DNA of 64,000 bases from contig NC_053133.1 of NCBI RefSeq assembly GCF_010015445.1, forward strand, positions 7,548,309 through 7,612,308. Reading direction: 5' to 3'. Positions 45,897 through 57,940 of the stretch are shown here, in pieces. This DNA is from Perca fluviatilis (taxonomy: Eukaryota > Chordata > Actinopteri > Perciformes > Percidae). Both the position numbers and the translations under genes were made by a program. The notes under the pieces were generated by a model. That model saw only the letters and a list, made by a program, of their open reading frames with translations. It had not been told where the DNA came from and searched no databases. How positions within the stretch are numbered: position 1 is the first letter of the stretch; each line of letters opens with the position of its first letter.

Positions 45897-48800
45897 ATTT
45901 ACAGCAATGTTATTTATTGTGCTTATAGGAGCCGGTAGCGATAGCTGTTCACATCTCTATTACGCATTCTTGGTGACTCCGCTTGTTTTTAGTTTGACCT
46001 GCTGGTAAAAGTGACTCATGAGTTAGGGTTCCTGCCCCCAAAACAATACAACAATTACTGACGATATGAACAAAAAATAAATTGACTCAAAAATTGAAAA
46101 TCATACTCATCTAAAAGCTGTGGTAAGTTTGTTTAGCTTGTATCAAGTTAAGCTGCTTATCTGTAGTGTGAGGAATGTCGAGCCTATGGGTCATTCCATT
46201 TATGTTATGAGAGGAAATACTCCAAGGGACAATCCAAACATTGTCCAAGTGCAACCCAAGTGCCAAGAGAAGGAGGAGATCCCAGGCCTGAGTGTACATT
46301 TAATCTTAAAACAACATTACCATTGATACTCATGTTTAGATATATTCTTTAGCTCGCTGTTATCGCTCACAATTGCGATATTGTTTGAATTCCCACATTG
46401 CTGTTCCAGTGGACTGGCAGCTCACTGATGGAAACCCTTCCCTGGGGAGTCTAGAAATGCAGCCGTTTTCAATGTGTCTGATCCTGCTCCTCTATCCCGA
46501 GCTGACTGTAATTGGCAGCCTTTCCTCCTCATTGAGTTATTACATTTCCCCTCTCGGCGATCCCACGTACCCCTGGGAGCGAGTCCCGCGAGTCCTTCCT
46601 GTGCAGGACACACAAGGCCTGCAATATAGTTGTCCTCATGGTAACAGAAATCTTTCTCTGCCTAGCGCTCTCTTCCTCTGACTTTCCATAACAGGCCATC
46701 ATAGAGTTTGCCGGCGTATAATGAGGCGCTAAGTGGAAAATAGCATGGCGCCAGGCATTATCATTTTGAGATTCCGTAATGTCCACAATTAATGCACGAG
46801 GGTGAATACTTTACATTTTCAAAAGAGAAGAAAACAATGATGTACTAATGCATTAGTGAAAGGGCTTAATGCCATTGCTCTTCAAAGACGCAGCCGCAAA
46901 AAAAAGGGTGCAAAAAAGGTTTACTTTTCCACAGGATGCAGGTCCCTTTCAACTTGACATCTCTTGTGAATGGTTTTTATGATGTGGCGGCACAAAGATG
47001 ATTTATTCTTCTCTAAAGTCACCCCAAGTCGAAAATAAACACAGGTTCAGTGGCTGCCGGTGTCACTGCTAAGTAAACACAGACCTACCTGCAATTAAAG
47101 CCCCAGTTTTCTCCGGCGGAGCTGACGTCTTGGTTGTGCGGGAGATCAGGCAGGAGGCCACAGTCCATTTCGCGCGTATTTTCCACAGGAATAATTGCAG
47201 ACACTGTTTCGTATGATTAAGGGCTCCGTAATCGCACAATTTCCATATTGTTGACTCATACTTGGAGACGGTTTTGTCTGCCGTGGCACAAACTGGTAAT
47301 TGAATAGGAAATGCAGATGCAATTATCTAGTGTGCAGTAACTTGTGAGAAACTTGTCAGTGATCAGTATTTCCACTAGTTTTAGGCTCCAGACTGAGTCC
47401 TGACACTCACCGTACGTCCTTCTTACTGTGGGAATATAAATCAGTTTTCCTGCCCTAACTACTGCAATCAGTAAAGAAAACAAAAACCTGGGGCTCCTCT
47501 TTATGCGGCAATGTTCAAACCTGCACAGTTCTCAGAGTTGTGCTCTATTGTGTGCGGAAAGAAATAACACACATACAAGTAGAAATGTAAGTGCAAGCAC
47601 GTGGCAGTTGCCTCATTACATCACTACATAGGATACTTCTTTTCATTGTGCATATGGAAGAATTCAATTCATTTAGAAAACAAACTACAAATGTATCTCC
47701 ATTAGGGAAAAGCCTCTCCACTTCAACTATAATTAGGCTGATTTAATGGAACTTGAGATAACAACTAGGCCACAAGTTCCAGGTAAGACCCTGTCATTAT
47801 CCATAACTAAACTGCAGTCTAGACGACATTGTGTTTGAGAGGGAAAAGACAATTAAGGGTGTTGTTCTGACAGACAGCTGGGGCATGGATTGGGGGAACA
47901 GAGGATGCAACTTGATATCTTAAAGGAAAAATCCACCCTAAGGAACTCCTGTGTTGAGAGCAGGTCAAACAAAGACACAGAGAGGAGTAGCATTTTCAAC
48001 CATAAAAGACCTTTACAGTCAAATATGTCTGTCTTCAAAATAATCAATAAACTACCAGCTACATCACACACCTTAACATCAGTTAGTTACAAGGAGTACT
48101 CCACCAATGTAACATTGTAAACCAATGTAAAAAAAATCAATCTATCCACAGAGAACCAGATATACTATGTTTTTTTTTTTATTCCATGCATTCTTATCTC
48201 TTGTCTAAACCTGCCACCTACATTAACAGTGATTCGAATGTGTTATGCTTGTAGCAGCTAATGTAGCCTCTAGCCACTAGCCTAGAGCAGCGATGAGGAG
48301 CGGACTACAGAGCTCTATTCTTCTGTCTAACTCCACACCCCCAGATTTTTTTCAATTTAAAACTTGTAGTCTTTAGGCACATCATTGGAGGCAGTTTACA
48401 TTATTAACAGTTTGTTATTTATGCGGCTAGGGGTCAATCAGACTTTATTTGTATAGCACTTTTCATACATTTTGATGACTTTGTGAAGTAACATGGGATC
48501 ATGGGAGTAGTGGTATTAATTGTTAAACAATCACCATTGCTGATGAAAATCTATCTGACGTGCTTCAGGAAGAAATGAACCTGGGGTTTGCGCTCGCTGA
48601 TTCAATTTGTAACAGGGACTAACTGAAGGTCAGTCTCCGGAGCTGCTATCTGCCGGCAAAGTCTCCTAGCGGCAGGGAGTGAGGTGAAGGGGCCACAGGG
48701 TGCGCTAGCTAGCTTACTTGCTAACTTAACATTAGATAATTTGACTACCCATACAGCTACTGTTGCCAATGTTATGTGGCGTATTCCATCGAGGGCTTGC

Positions 48801-49000
48801 CTAGCGCTGTTAACTGTTTTACCCCTAACCCTAACCCTGTTTGTCTGGGTTGGAACATTGTTGGGATAATGTAGGTAAACCACTCAACAAAATATATAAC
48901 ATTGGTCTAGTCATTATTAGACCCTATACCTTTAATGCAGCTCCTGATGGAACCACAAAAGGCTTTATACAACTTTTTCCTATACAGTATCCCCAAGACT
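45897..49000. other. Mostly unique sequence, with regulatory-like patches
   Basis: No coding exon or complete transposon is recognised. 46380-46810 is non-repetitive and mixed in composition; the part ggcgtataatgaggcgctaa to gtccacaattaatgcacgag (46714-46800) and 47100-47240 look like candidate conserved non-coding DNA. 47922 onward (taaaggaaaaatccacccta) and 48089-48115 resemble ends of short repeats. A (CCCTAA)-like patch of under three units is at 48823-48838. Frames of 60-102 codons show no domains. Confidence 0.35.
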
Positions 49001-49157
49001 GTACACTCAAAACCGCAAATGTCACCCTGAAAACTTTGACCTGTTTGTGGCATTAAAGAAAAATTCAATGCATCCAATAAAAAAGTTTGGACCAAAGTGG
49101 TGGACTGACCAACAGACCGACATTGGCCATCCCCAGAGTCACACTGCTAGCATGGTT
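49001..49157 (+). mobile_element. Family A repeat, 3' fragment
   Basis: Words cactcaaaaccgcaaatgtc, aaaactttgacctgtttgtg, and further on gaccaaagtggtggactgac, ccaacagaccgacattggcc, and ctagcatggtt match the recalled 3' portion of family A. The first word also matches the end of the copy at 38190-38210 (cactcaaaaccacaaatgtg). Confidence 0.5.
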
Positions 49158-49589
49158 AAACATTTTATATACTTAATGGTGTTAAATAAGATCCACTTTA
49201 GAATCAGTTTAATTTAACACATGGTGAACATGACGGTAAAGTGGTTCTTGAGCTCATCTGATACGGCTGTGGGAGTAAGGTTAGGGATGCATCACATTAC
49301 TTTTTACATTGCTTCCCAATGTTGTTATGCAAATGTAATCACTAATGCATATTTCATGTTATTATAATTCAGAAAGACCAGAATTCAGTGCGGCCATGAG
49401 GATTGTTATGTCTTGTGGGAAAGCTATTATTCACACCTGCACCTAAACCTAACAATATATTTATTTTCTGAGATTGTCATAAATCTTGTAGATTCGTAAA
49501 CTAAAGCGCACAGACAGATTTAGTGATGTATATCATAACAATAGCTTACCAGGCTTAAACAAAAATCCCTTTCTGTACTCTACTGAACA
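49158..49589. other. Sequence without a recognised feature
   Basis: No gene or repeat is recognised. Confidence 0.45.
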
Positions 49590-50164
49590 CAAATGTAGTG
49601 ATTTGTAGTGACAAAGCTGACAAGCATTGAGAACTTTGTAAGGGTACAGACAGTTTATAAAAAAATAGTTCACAGTCAGACAGTACCGTTCGGTATACAG
49701 CAGGCGCCATCTTGGGGAAACAGTCATGACCAGTCAAACGACAAACGCGGTGCTTGATCTATGTTACTGGTTACTGGTTACACGCCGTGCGTCGTTCAAC
49801 TGGTCATGATTGTTGTTCCAAGATGGCGCCTGCCTGTATACCGAAAGGTACTGTCTTTATAAACTATGTTTTTAATAAACTGTCTGTACACTTACAAAGT
49901 TCTCAATGCTTCAGTTTACATGTAGGGACCCTCATTATGCTACCATGGAAGTGTGATGCTATTTTGAGTCTTGTTAATGGTATAGAAATAGCGATTTAAT
50001 TTTACTTTTGCATGCCCCTACGACTAGCTTTATAAGCTAATTAGCGGTTTGCGCTAAAACTGGTCATATTCGATTAGCATGAAAACAAATCCCAGAGAAC
50101 GGTCGACTCGGTACCCATTTGTTATTAACCCCTAGGTTCATTGTGCGCCGGAATTGTCCTTTAA
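49590..50164. mobile_element. Interspersed repeat built around a large palindrome
   Basis: An imperfect inverted repeat occupies 49622-49911. aagcattgagaactttgtaa at 49622 pairs exactly with its complement ending at 49911; tacagacagtttat (49645-49658) pairs with ataaactgtctgta (49875-49888); caggcgccatcttgg (49701-49715) pairs with ccaagatggcgcctg (49818-49832). The central unpaired stretch is about 50 bases. The sequence continues to 50164 with words I recall from a fish repeat (ccgagtcgacc-type word in reverse near 50100, aacccctaggttcattg, then gcgccggaattgtccttta). The two arms look like copies of the same element end joined head to head. Confidence 0.75.
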
Positions 50165-52472
50165 GTCAGTTTAGAGCAAATGTGGTCACAGTTTATAAAG
50201 AATGAAGTGCTTTTTTTAATGCCTTTAATTCCATAGTACTACGCAGAATGAAATCATGACATTTATCCTGAAAAGCATGGAGTCACCATCCTCCGATATC
50301 CAGCTGCATGCCCACTTTTTGTCAACTGGGGGAAATGTGCCAGTTTACATCACCTGGAATGAAGCAGAGTAAGAGAACAGAGCAAAACTGAGTAAATGGA
50401 GCATAGCAGAGAAATTCATCTGCCAATTCTCTGCCATCTCGACTCAGGTCTTGAGTCTGTATTAAAACACACACACAAGCCTGTCCTTGTTTCATTCTCC
50501 CCACCTCACTGACTTCCATGTCAGCACTAAATGAATGAATAACAAATGACCAAAAAGGCTCCTACAAAGATCTACAAGGATAACATAATTTTTTTTTTCC
50601 ATCTCCACATGAATTAAAACAGAAACCTCTGTTTGGCATCACTACTTGTCACTGTTGACTTTTCAAAAGAGTGGACAGTCTATGCGGTATAGTTGATTTT
50701 CCACAAACCATCATCTCTTAATTACAGTAATAATGAATGTATGGACTAGGGTAAAGATTCTCATAGCTGAGGGTAGCTGGAAGGCATTATTTGGCCACTA
50801 CTCCTGTCAACTGGAGGCATGGTTGAGGGTTGAAAAACCTTTTGAAAGTTTCATACCATCTGATGGCATCTGCTCCTGAATTTATTTTACTTCATCAGGA
50901 AAAATGTGCTTTAATTGACAATATTAACATGTAAATGTATGCATTGGTTGTGTATGGGGCTTTTCTTGAAAGAGTCAAGCTGCATTTGTGCTGGAGAATA
51001 TCTACAAACTATAATAGAGGCTGTGATCTGATTATTCCTTTTTGTGATTTTGGTGACACCTTTGATTAATAGGCCATTTATAATGTGCACTTTTCAGATG
51101 CTATTTGTTGATCAAAGTGTGTACAGTTCTATAATATTTTCAAATCTGTATTAGGCTAACTTTTTCTCATGCTCAATTATGTCTCATAAATTGTTGCAAC
51201 AATTTGTGGGTTGATTCTATTTGTTACACATATTTAGTGCAAAATGTAACCATGTTTGACCACTCAAGAATTGGTAAAAGAAAATGTATAAAAGAATCTC
51301 TCCAAAATACCACATTAGGACACCAACACATTGAGGAACACCATAGAAAAATGTATGCTGTGATTTGGCATCAACAACTTTTGACATTTAGAGATTTCTG
51401 CAAGAATAGCAATGGTCAACTTGATTTCTGACCATTGGATGGCACACTTCTGTTCTAAAAAAAGTTGCGCAGAAACCAGAAAGTTTCAGAAAGCTTCATG
51501 AGGCATTGATTGTCCTAGAGGTCACAATAGATCATTTTTACAGTGAGTAAAAACTGGTCTCACTACAATGAAATGGCTACTATAGGGACTAACATGATCA
51601 CACATTAGGCTCATGCAATCCACAAGTCTCTGCTTTCCAGTCATACACATAGAAGTCATTGAAGCTATCACTGTTCATACTTATTACTAGAACTTTTTTT
51701 TTGTTTTCTTACAAAAAAATACCATCAATACTGCTGCAAAAAATATTACTTATGTTAGAGGATATTCAAAACAGCAAATGTAAAATCGGTTGTGTTATAT
51801 ATCAACAAATAATAGAGAGAGGCATTTGTTTTCATGACCTGATGACCACACTGCTACTTGAAATACTGCTAAAAGCATGCTGTTCCAATTAACACATGAA
51901 ACAATCTGAATTTTTATTCCATGGTTTACATGAACAGTGTGTCTTTCTGTACATCAAATGCTCTTCAACATGTCTGCCTCCCATGCACAGGAACTGATGA
52001 AATGAATCCTCTCCCATCTGTTGCAGCTTCCCGCTACATGTCTGAGGACTCTCTTTGGCTAACATCTTCAACAGCAGACAATCGACAAATCACCGGGTCA
52101 TATTTCATCATCAGCTGCCGGTCTGTTCCACGCCTGTCTTCTCCACTGTGGCTCAGTGACGTGTGGAGAGAGAGAGCAAAGAAGAGAGTGAGAGATATTG
52201 GAGAAGCAGGAGACACACTGCAGATGGGTGTAACGAGTGTACTGTATGCGTGACAGGAGTGGTGTAAGCTTCTGCTAGGAAGAAAACATTGCACTTATTT
52301 TACTGTCACGGTGTATGATTGCAGTCAGAAAATGTCAAGCCATGAACACCCCAGGTCACCCTGAATCAAAGGAGGCTGAAGCCTGTACAGCAGGATTAGA
52401 GGTGACCAGCAGTGGAAGCCCCCTTATACCTTAGTTTCGCTGTCTTCCACAGATATTCAGTGATATTATTCT
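50165..52472. other. AT-rich sequence without a recognised gene
   Basis: No gene, RNA gene or repeat is recognised. Short simple runs include a T run at 50590-50600. The 110-codon frame at 51921-52253 has no domain and overlaps a minus-strand frame of similar size. Confidence 0.45.
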
Positions 52473-52512
52473 TCATTCATCGTGTCATGTTAACAAGTGA
52501 CACAATGAATGA
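52473..52512. repeat. 15-bp hairpin with 10-base loop
   Basis: tcattcatcgtgtca at 52473-52487 pairs with tgacacaatgaatga at 52498-52512 with one mismatch, around tgttaacaag. It lies directly before the degenerate tandem repeat. Confidence 0.85.
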
Positions 52513-52535
52513 CGGGGCCTCTGCAAAAACAGAGT

Positions 52536-52622
52536 TACTTACAGAGTAATGCACGGAGTAACATACAGAGTAGGAGTAACATAGGGAGTAATGTACGGAG
52601 TAGTCGTAACACAAGGCGTAAT
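52536..52622 (+). repeat. Degenerate tandem repeat with gagtaa core
   Basis: A loose tandem of units of about 16-19 bases: cagagtaatgcacg, gagtaacatacagagtag, gagtaacatagg, gagtaatgtacg, gagtagtcgtaacacaagg. Spacing varies, so it is an old or diverging minisatellite. Confidence 0.7.
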
Positions 52623-53439
52623 TAGTCCCTGAACTGGTTAAATGCCTGTGTGCCCTAAAAATTATATTTAAACTATTTTTAATGTCTGCTCACACTTATA
52701 TTGAACCAACAGAATTGCCAGAAATATTTCTATGAATTAAATATGTAAAAAGCTAAAACAAACAAATCACATAAAATTAATATGATCTCAGGTTTTTTTG
52801 TTTTTTTAAGCAAAACCTAGTTGATAAAAACCATACAATGCTCTTAATACTTTAATATACATTTTTGACTGCTAAATGAATGACATAAAAAAAAAGTAAA
52901 ACAAGATGTTACTAGTGGTGAAACCCTTTTGAAAGTGCCTATTTAATACTTTGTGATTCACTCACTTACTAATATTTCTAATGTAATGAGTCTTGTTTGT
53001 GGAGTTTGAGAAAATGGTCTGGCCATTTTTTTAAACTAATCCAGAATAAATCCCAGTATCACATTTACAGAAAACCTCTCTGCCACTAAAATGCACCAAC
53101 TGCTACATACAGTATCAGATGTCTGTGTTGGCAGATGTTTCACATATTAAGAGTCCATGCGAGGTTCTGGTTGCAGTTGGCAGCTGTTATTGATGTCCGA
53201 ACCTAAATAAATAAAAATCGCGAGAGTCACAGTCCAAACATGTAATTTAAGTGCTTTACATTCTAAACCCATATTTAGTTGTAATCAAACTTTTTAGTGG
53301 TCACTACTTATTCTTTTATGTTTTGTTAAAAAAAAATATTCATTACTAAATCACAGTAGTTGTTTGTTACAATCAGATGAGGTATGCAGTGCCCAGATCA
53401 TATTTAGCAGAGATAATTAAGGATGTTAGGTAAGTTTCT
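52623..53439. other. AT-rich sequence without a recognised feature
   Basis: No gene or repeat is seen. A run of T with one G is at 52794-52807 and A runs are at 52888-52896 and 53328-53336. Confidence 0.5.
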
Positions 53440-53447
53440 GTATGGGA

Positions 53448-53458
53448 GGGGCGGGGCC
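53448..53458 (+). promoter_or_regulatory. GC box upstream of candidate exon
   Basis: ggggcggggcc is a perfect Sp1-type GC box and stands out in AT-rich surroundings, about 200 bases before the candidate start codon at 53654. No TATA box is evident between them. Confidence 0.4.
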
Positions 53459-53653
53459 ATTTGAACTGTTCTGCCCTGAAGCGGTGCAAAGGCTCATGGG
53501 AGAAAGAAAATATGTTCTGAAAGGTTTCTGTCCTAGTTAAAGTGTGTTGTAAAAATGTTCTGTTAATGTTTTGGGTGTGCATATATGTTACCTAGGTTTT
53601 AGATGTGTATGGTTGATTTAGTGTTCATGTTCATCTACGTTTACTGTTGCACC

Positions 53654-53698
53654 ATGACCGAGACCCAGGTGGGGACGGATGGGGTCTGGGCAGCGAAG
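53654..53698 (+). CDS. Candidate 15-codon first coding exon
   Basis: The frame reads MTETQVGTDGVWAAK. The start codon sits in accATGa, with an A at -3, a good vertebrate context. The last codon, AAG, is followed directly by GTAAGTATG, which fits the vertebrate donor consensus at every position of the core. The segment is clearly more GC-rich than its AT-rich surroundings, as coding exons often are, and a GC box lies about 200 bases upstream. The same frame is open further upstream, to an ATG at 53603 that adds a hydrophobic segment (MCMVDLVFMFIYVYCC); if that were used, an acceptor or another start would have to be considered. I do not recognise the peptide and cannot find a second exon in the window, so the rest of the gene would lie beyond 64000 or the site is a chance match. 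No function is proposed. Confidence 0.35.
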
Positions 53699-55029
53699 GT
53701 AAGTATGACTACTCAGATCCAAGCAGAGCTAATGGTAAAGTACAATCAATGCATAGTCATTCTTTCTGTTTTACTGGAACTAATGTATTGAATACATTGA
53801 TCTTAAAACTATTCTATTATAAAATCAAAATCATATATAAGTGATTTTGCTCTATAGTTTTGATTAGTATTGCCTAATGTTTCATATTTATTACATTTCA
53901 GCAAAAGTAACTTTGTTTGCTAATGATTTTTAGTAATGACTACTAATGTAAACTGGATTTTTGTACTGCATCATCTTGCTGCTCTGTGTTGAAACAACTT
54001 GACATGTTAAATTTCACCTTGTGTAAAAACTTAAACGGTTTAAAGCAACGGGTTTCCACGCAAATTTCTAGTAAAGTCAACTAATTTGGGAACATAACAA
54101 CCATCCCTAGCAACAGTTGCAGCACCAGGTGTGCACTGTTTCCTAAATCATTTACATGGTCTGGTGGAAAAATATGGATTTTAATAAGTCCCTTTAGGAG
54201 CAGTAGAGGGCGGGAGCCTGGGAAAGTGGACAGAGTCAGTTGTCCTGTGCATTACATTAGATTCTATAAAATGTTTCATAATGACAAACATGCAGGATTT
54301 GAGCTTACTGGGCTGAAAACTGACAAACTTCCCTGCGTTGTGTAGCACTAGATCTGACCTAAAATACAGCCAGTTGTTGCCAAATTACTTCAGTGTACAT
54401 AACAAGTACGCCTACAAAACTTCCTAAAGAAGAAACTGTTGTGCATTTACAAAAACGAAAGGCCCAATTTATTGTTGATTTACACTGCAGCTCTTTGCAC
54501 TTCAAATCTAATGCCCAATTTTGGGATGTACTATTCAGTACCATTTCCCTCACATGCTTGCTTAGCTTAAGCTTCTCAATTATTCAGACTCGGATCAATA
54601 CTCAACACACTCCTGTGAGGAAAAGCAGGAGGCAGAGACAAATTTAAGCCTGAATCAGGATTATGGATTTGTATCAATTTATGTGTGGCCACTCAACCAA
54701 GAAATCTGTGGAAAACACAGCGAAATACGGCTAAGTGGGGAAAGTTGGAAGGCTCAGAGCTTCTGTCCATTTTAACTCCTTGTTCTTCAGTGACCCTTTT
54801 TTTTTTTAGCTTTTGCCAATTATTACACCGCCAGCCTTGATCTGTCAAAGGCACCTTTCTCATTAGCCTGTCACCAGTTCACTCCACAGGCCTAATGAAC
54901 AGGGACTCCATTACCCAAGTTTACCTCCAACTTTAACAACAAGGCTGTGGTAAGACTGCATACTGATAGACAAGGACAAGTCACACATCAATGGCATCCC
55001 TAACAAGAGATAGAAAGATGAGAACTGTC
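53699..55029. other. Sequence without a recognised feature
   Basis: It begins with the donor-like gtaagtatg that follows the candidate exon. No further exon, repeat or RNA gene is recognised. Confidence 0.4.
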
Positions 55030-55355
55030 CTTTTATAACTTGGGAGTGAAACTTTCATTTAGGGATTTTAAGGGGGATTTGTTGGGATTTCCTGTTATGG
55101 CTTGGCTCCCCCTAGTGTTGTTTGTGACAAAGTCAATGTGTTCACACCTGTAGGTGACACGTTTGTTATTAATTATCAGCTTTCTTGTGAAATATGACAC
55201 TTGCCAGATCACTGACATACAGTTACACACTTACAATATTAATCTGAACCTGTCGGTGGCAAAACGAGCACTTTTCTGAAGGTAAATACAAGCTGGACAC
55301 CTGCCCTGTTAACTTACGTTGTAGCTTGTTTCGCCGCTACTGACTGCAGTGATCT

Positions 55356-55371
55356 GGACTGGACCAATTTC
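55356..55371 (+). repeat. Left SINE target-site duplication, 16 bp
   Basis: ggactggaccaatttc is repeated exactly at 55563-55578, on the other side of the SINE. Confidence 0.93.
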
Positions 55372-55562
55372 TTTTTTTTTTTAAGATTATTTTTGGGGCT
55401 TTTCCGCCTTTGTTTGACAGGACAGCTAGGTGAGAGAGAGAGAGAGAGGGAAGACATGCAGGAAATCGTCACAGGTCGGATTCGAACCTTGGACCTCTGC
55501 GTCGAGGCATAAACCTCCAAGTATATGTGCGCCTGCTCAACCCACTGATTCAACCCGTCCAC
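55372..55562 (-). mobile_element. tRNA-derived SINE
   Basis: On the minus strand the element begins near 55562 with gggttgaatcagtgggttga and reaches an RNA polymerase III B box, ggttcgaatcc, at about 55482-55492, placed at the usual distance after an A-box-like tgggttgagcagg. It continues through cgacctgtgacgatttcctg and a short CT run to an A-rich end, seen as a T/A-rich tract at 55372-55384 on the plus strand. Exact 16-bp duplications flank it, the mark of LINE-driven target-primed insertion. It is not a working tRNA gene: the acceptor and anticodon arms do not fold properly. Confidence 0.9.
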
Positions 55563-55578
55563 GGACTGGACCAATTTC
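55563..55578 (+). repeat. Right SINE target-site duplication, 16 bp
   Basis: Exact copy of 55356-55371, directly following the 5' end of the minus-strand SINE. Confidence 0.93.
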
Positions 55579-55660
55579 AAAGATTGTTGTTCCTATCAGT
55601 CACTTAGACACAAAAACATAGGAAAATAGGATCCAGGTTGAAAAAGTTACTCTTTAAGGT

Positions 55661-57940
55661 AACTGGGACAAACATGGACCTGATGAGCAAAGTCTCTAGA
55701 CCACTTTTCTGTTGCCATCAACCTAATTGTCTCAGGTCTTGCTTATTTGGAACTTGTGTGGGTCTTTGTATAATGTCACATATTGAAACAAATAAATCTC
55801 TGCAACATCACTTGACAGGATTACAGCTGTATAAATGTGCTAAAAATCCTCATTAATCCAAAATTCGCCTAAAAACATGCACTTTTTTTGCTGCCTGTTT
55901 CTGAGGACTTTGACTTTTGGACCTGGTTTGGATCATTATTGCATTATAGTTTTGCATTATCCAGTGTTCATCTGTGTGTTGATGTGTGTGGTGTAAAGTG
56001 CGTATCCATACGTGCGGTTCACATCTTTAGCCAGTTACAGAAATGTTCCTCCCTCGCTGGCTGCATGCAGCGGTGTGGCCTGGATCCGTGGTCCCGCTCT
56101 CCGCCAAAGCGAAAGCCAGAATTAGAGATGGCGGTGAAGCCTACCGCGGGCCCTTGTTGTATTTAGATTGGCAGATGAACAGCAGCTTCTCTCAAGCCCT
56201 GTTTACAAAGGGCTCCCATCCACATTTGTGGGAATCGTGCCTGTAACGCTCACATAAACAAAGGCCCTGAAAGGCCTGTCGCTCACTCTTTCTCTGCCTC
56301 TCTTTTAGACAGGCATCAGTCCAATATTGTGATGTTTTGGTTTAAAATTAGAGGAGGAACTCTCTTGGAAATGACATCTCTGCTGGTCCCACAATTTGAT
56401 TGTGTGTAGTCACAACGTAGGGAGTCGGCTTTTACTGTGTACTGGTTGGGTTTTGAAACCACTTCTTTAATTGAGATGAATGAGTGCAGCAATTGCTTCA
56501 GACTGTATATATACAGCATGACATGAATGTGTTAATCATGGTGTGGTAACTGACGGCTCGTTTTCAAATGCATTGTGTTGTATTTGGGATGACAAGCAGT
56601 CCTTTCAATCCAAATGCAGACACAAACAAACACAAATCCGTTGCCCTCCTGCAAATCATGTCACTGTCTTTTTTTTTTTTTTATCAGGTTTGGGATGACT
56701 CAACATGCACTAACACTGCCTCATATTTTCAACATTTTAGCTTTCAGTTCCAGACAAAATACCAAAAGCAAGATCATAGCACAATGATTAAAGGAAAAAC
56801 CCAAAATGAAAAATAATAACAGAGAGAGGGTTTAAAATAGAGTATGTTAAAATACATGGCAGGGAAATACTATCCCCGAGAGAGGGTCAGACATGTAATT
56901 TGAAAAAAAAGGCAGAGTTAAATGACATGCAAGGAGTAATTATAGAGTCTGAATAGACAGAATGAACTGAAATAATAAAATACCACCTAGGCCTGTCAAG
57001 AGTTGTTTTGTGGACCGAGGGAAAGTAGCCTTGGGTTTTAGAAAAGGCCAGACCAGCAGGCCACCACCCATCCCTTCTCTAACCGGCCTTACAGGAAACT
57101 ATAAGGATAATTTAACTCGGTGTGCTTTAAACACAGGAACACATATCAAGCTATAGGGTTTTGCAAAAGAGTTGAATAAAGTTACCAGTACCATAAAAGC
57201 ATGTTTTCTAGATATTTCACCAAAAAAGTAAATAATCTAGATTCAGAAATGTTCTCCTAAAAAGACCAAAAAGTGACTGAATAAAAGAGATCCTGAAAAA
57301 TTAAAAGGACTTTAATTCAAGACAGAAATGAAAACAAAGTAATCTGCATCACATTCAAGGAAAATGACCTAATCCTTTATACATTATTTAATGTAGTTCC
57401 AAGACTACTTTTGATTAAAGTTTAGGGCACTGGGCTGGACAATTTAATAATAGCCCATTTTCATCATCATTAGCCTGTTGAAGGTGTTATTTCAAAGGAC
57501 AGAGCACTTCCTTTGACTCAATCCCATCAGCCGGTCTGCAAATGTTGTGAGTGTCACATTACCTTCAACCTGATGGATAGCATCCTCGCCTATCCAAAAC
57601 TGCTGCCCCATTATAATGATGTGGCTCGGCTGTGATTGATTGCATTTGGACTCAAAGTGGAAGTGATGGATGAGAGCTCTTAGTTTACCAGCCGTGTAGT
57701 TGTTTATGTGATCATATTTCTGACCTTTTACGTTACCACGGTGACGTGTCTGTCACAGATGAGACATAATACAATCCAAGTGACATCTTTTATGTTAAAG
57801 GAACATTTCACCAGTAATTTATGTGGACGTCAAGTCTGTGCTGGGGGTCTCACACTTTGAAACCAGCACTCGGCTCTGCAGTATCTCCATCCCACAGTGT
57901 TTCCATTTAGTCACCAGCATGAGGTTGACAATATTGAACC

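Larger units (their letters stand above)
55030..55660 (+). mobile_element. Probable repeat that hosts the SINE
   Basis: The flanks of the SINE (ggcttggctccccctagtgt, tgtttcgccgctactgactg before it; gttgttcctatcagtcactt, gacacaaaaacataggaaaa after it) read as one continuous repeat that I recall from fish, interrupted by the SINE. The ends are not defined. Confidence 0.4.

Noticed and set aside
48823..48838. Telomere-like ccctaaccctaaccct
   Set aside because: Fewer than three units; chance or a fragment, not an interstitial telomeric array.
55370..55565. Possible tRNA gene on the minus strand
   Set aside because: A and B box words are present, but the sequence does not fold as a tRNA, has an A-rich end and is flanked by a 16-bp duplication, so it is a SINE.
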